A stretch of DNA of 59,382 nt from Desulfobulbus rhabdoformis (GTDB taxonomy: Bacteria; Desulfobacterota; Desulfobulbia; Desulfobulbales; Desulfobulbaceae), in contig NZ_JAFFQA010000031.1 of NCBI RefSeq assembly GCF_016919065.1, positions 1-59,382 of the forward strand, in the 5' to 3' direction. The number at the start of each line of letters is the position of its first letter. The stretch's first letter is position 1. Shown piece after piece: positions 59,295 to 59,382 of this stretch. A program made the position numbers and the translations under genes. The notes beneath the pieces are model-generated. The model worked only from the letters and a program-made list of their open reading frames with translations, was not told the origin of the DNA and searched no databases.

Positions 59295-59382
59295 ATGGTG
59301 CTGAAGAGACTTTTGGGTTTTTCTGTGGAGTTTAAGGCATATTTTCAGCGCCTTCTCAGCCCGCTGGCTGCAAGGACCATGT
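59295..59382 (+). CDS. Possible partial gene at the window end
   Basis: An open frame from ATG 59295, immediately after the previous stop, runs off the window (MVLKRLLGFSVEFKAYFQRL). Only 29 codons are visible, with no family or good ribosome binding site. Confidence 0.2.
   Translation, partial: MVLKRLLGFSVEFKAYFQRLLSPLAARTM

Noticed and set aside
1..59382. CRISPR array
   Set aside because: No regularly spaced repeats were seen; the Cas4-like gene belongs to the recombination module, not to a cas operon.

Overview
The window looks like part of an integrative and conjugative element, or a closely related conjugative plasmid, from a sulfate-reducer-like member of the Desulfobacterota (Deltaproteobacteria). 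The host guess is inference. It rests on the exported CbiK-type cobaltochelatase, the CbiM with a C-terminal PDGLE domain, the DUF1670 gene pair and the gene style. No rRNA, tRNA, integrase, relaxase or coupling protein lies inside the window, so neither end nor the origin of transfer is visible.

Layout. (1) 0.15-4.4 kb: start of an F-type type IV secretion operon (small regulator-like gene, OmpA-like protein, traA, traL, traE, traK, traB). (2) 4.4-20.4 kb: a block of unrelated genes splitting the tra operon. It holds a metallophosphoesterase, a P-type cation ATPase with two small partners, a cytochrome b561-like protein with a very acidic loop, a PP2C phosphatase remnant, a two-component system with a DUF5666 protein, a DUF1670 gene pair bounded by inverted repeats (a putative unrecognised transposon), the cobalt transporter cbiMQO, and a cobalamin riboswitch driving cbiK. 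(3) 20.8-32.4 kb: the rest of the tra operon (traV, traC, traW, traU, trbC, trbI, an S26 signal peptidase, traF, traH, traG). traU is interrupted by an in-frame TAA with its conserved C-terminus intact behind it. (4) 33-51.6 kb: a defence island built around a type I restriction-modification operon with two different HsdM subunits. A YhcG-type nuclease gene and a TIGR02391 gene sit before hsdS, and a large SF2 helicase gene sits before hsdR. A leftover 5' end of another hsdR lies upstream of the helicase. SIR2-HerA and two unrecognised genes follow. (5) 51.9-53.7 kb: AbiE toxin-antitoxin. (6) 53.9-58.1 kb, minus strand: a recombination and single-strand-DNA module (Rad52-like annealing protein, Cas4-like nuclease, SSB, RadC, DUF932). 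Every gene of it is preceded by the same two-stem RNA fold next to its ribosome binding site. (7) 58.3 kb to the end: an HNH-like gene broken by an in-frame TGA and an unrecognised small gene.

How it works together. The tra genes would build a pilus and mating channel. The recombination module resembles the ssb/bet/exo block of SXT/R391-type elements and would support recombination or repair of incoming single-stranded DNA. The defence island and AbiE would protect the host and help keep the element. Nonsense codons in traU and the HNH gene, and the large insert between traB and traV, suggest that this copy may be losing transfer ability.

The observations judged most novel are the five-fold structured leader in the recombination operon, the inverted-repeat-bounded DUF1670 unit, and the hsdR/hsdS 5'-end remnants that mark where accessory defence genes entered the type I operon.
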